64,000 nt of DNA from Adiantum capillus-veneris (Eukaryota > Streptophyta > Polypodiopsida > Polypodiales > Pteridaceae), in the NCBI GenBank assembly GCA_014529385.2, contig CM043954.1, positions 6,635,806 through 6,699,805 of the forward strand, written 5' to 3'. The notes below the pieces were generated by a model that worked only from the letters and a program-made list of their open reading frames with translations, did not search any database and had not been told where the DNA came from. The translations under genes were made by a program, and so were the position numbers. How positions within the stretch are numbered: position 1 is the first letter of the stretch; every line of letters begins with the position of its first letter. This document shows, piece by piece, positions 63,952 to 64,000 of the stretch.

Positions 63952-64000
63952 ATATGTCTATGCCTACTCAATTTTGCAATGAGGACGGCTATGACATAAT

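Overview
The window is nuclear DNA of a land plant, and almost all of it is nested LTR retrotransposons. Plant signs are Ty1/copia and Ty3/gypsy polyproteins, primer-binding sites for plant initiator-Met and Asp tRNAs, a captured cDNA of a plant-type ER protein, and many C-to-T stops of the kind left by cytosine methylation. I see no intact host gene and no structural RNA gene. The density of nesting suggests a large, repeat-rich genome (fern, lycophyte, gymnosperm or similar); the species cannot be named from sequence alone.

Layout. 1-3909: copia-1 (minus), gag to RT start, with its 5' LTR at 3719-3909. 3910-4566: an LTR (plus) of the family that also makes element N1. 4567-8584: gypsy-1 (plus), decayed gag to integrase, cut by the 3' LTR of gypsy-A (8585-9595, minus). 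9962-22034: 5' part of copia-2 (minus), broken in its RT by the very young element N1 (10609-16321, target duplication CTCTT) and in its gag by a 2.1 kb insertion (18946-21040, 10-bp flanking repeat). 22035 to about 27720: leader and coding region of a gypsy element (now plus). About 27720-28280: 3' end of copia-2 (now plus). 28281-29957: noncoding. 29958-40737: gypsy-B (minus), gag-pol plus an extra 3' ORF, split in its RT by copia-3 (33617-37572, duplication CCCCT). 40731-42124: a tandem array of about 190-bp units. 42125-64000: gypsy-C (plus), 5' LTR, long leader, gag and protease, running off the right edge. Its leader holds copia-4 (43750-59477, duplication ATACC), which carries a TRAP-beta cDNA and is itself split by a three-LTR element, LARD-1 (45144-58925, duplication TAAGA).

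Main points. (1) The two halves of copia-2 face away from each other yet carry the same target duplication (ACAAT in element orientation), so a segment of roughly 17.8 kb was inverted. Undoing it also rejoins gypsy-A. (2) A protein family with a degenerate retropepsin-like domain plus repeated W-[VI]-P-K motifs occurs three times: as the main ORF of N1, and as an extra 3' ORF, in the env position, of two gypsy elements. (3) copia-4 has transduced translocon-associated protein beta. (4) The gypsy leaders carry a series of near-perfect 22-nt palindromes about 250-290 bp apart. (5) In gypsy-1 the premature stops are TAG eight times and TAA never, mostly at expected CAG codons. (6) LARD-1 appears to start its gag ORF inside its own LTR.

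Element names (copia-1 to -4, gypsy-1, -A, -B, -C, N1, LARD-1) are local labels. Domain calls come from motif reading, without database searches.
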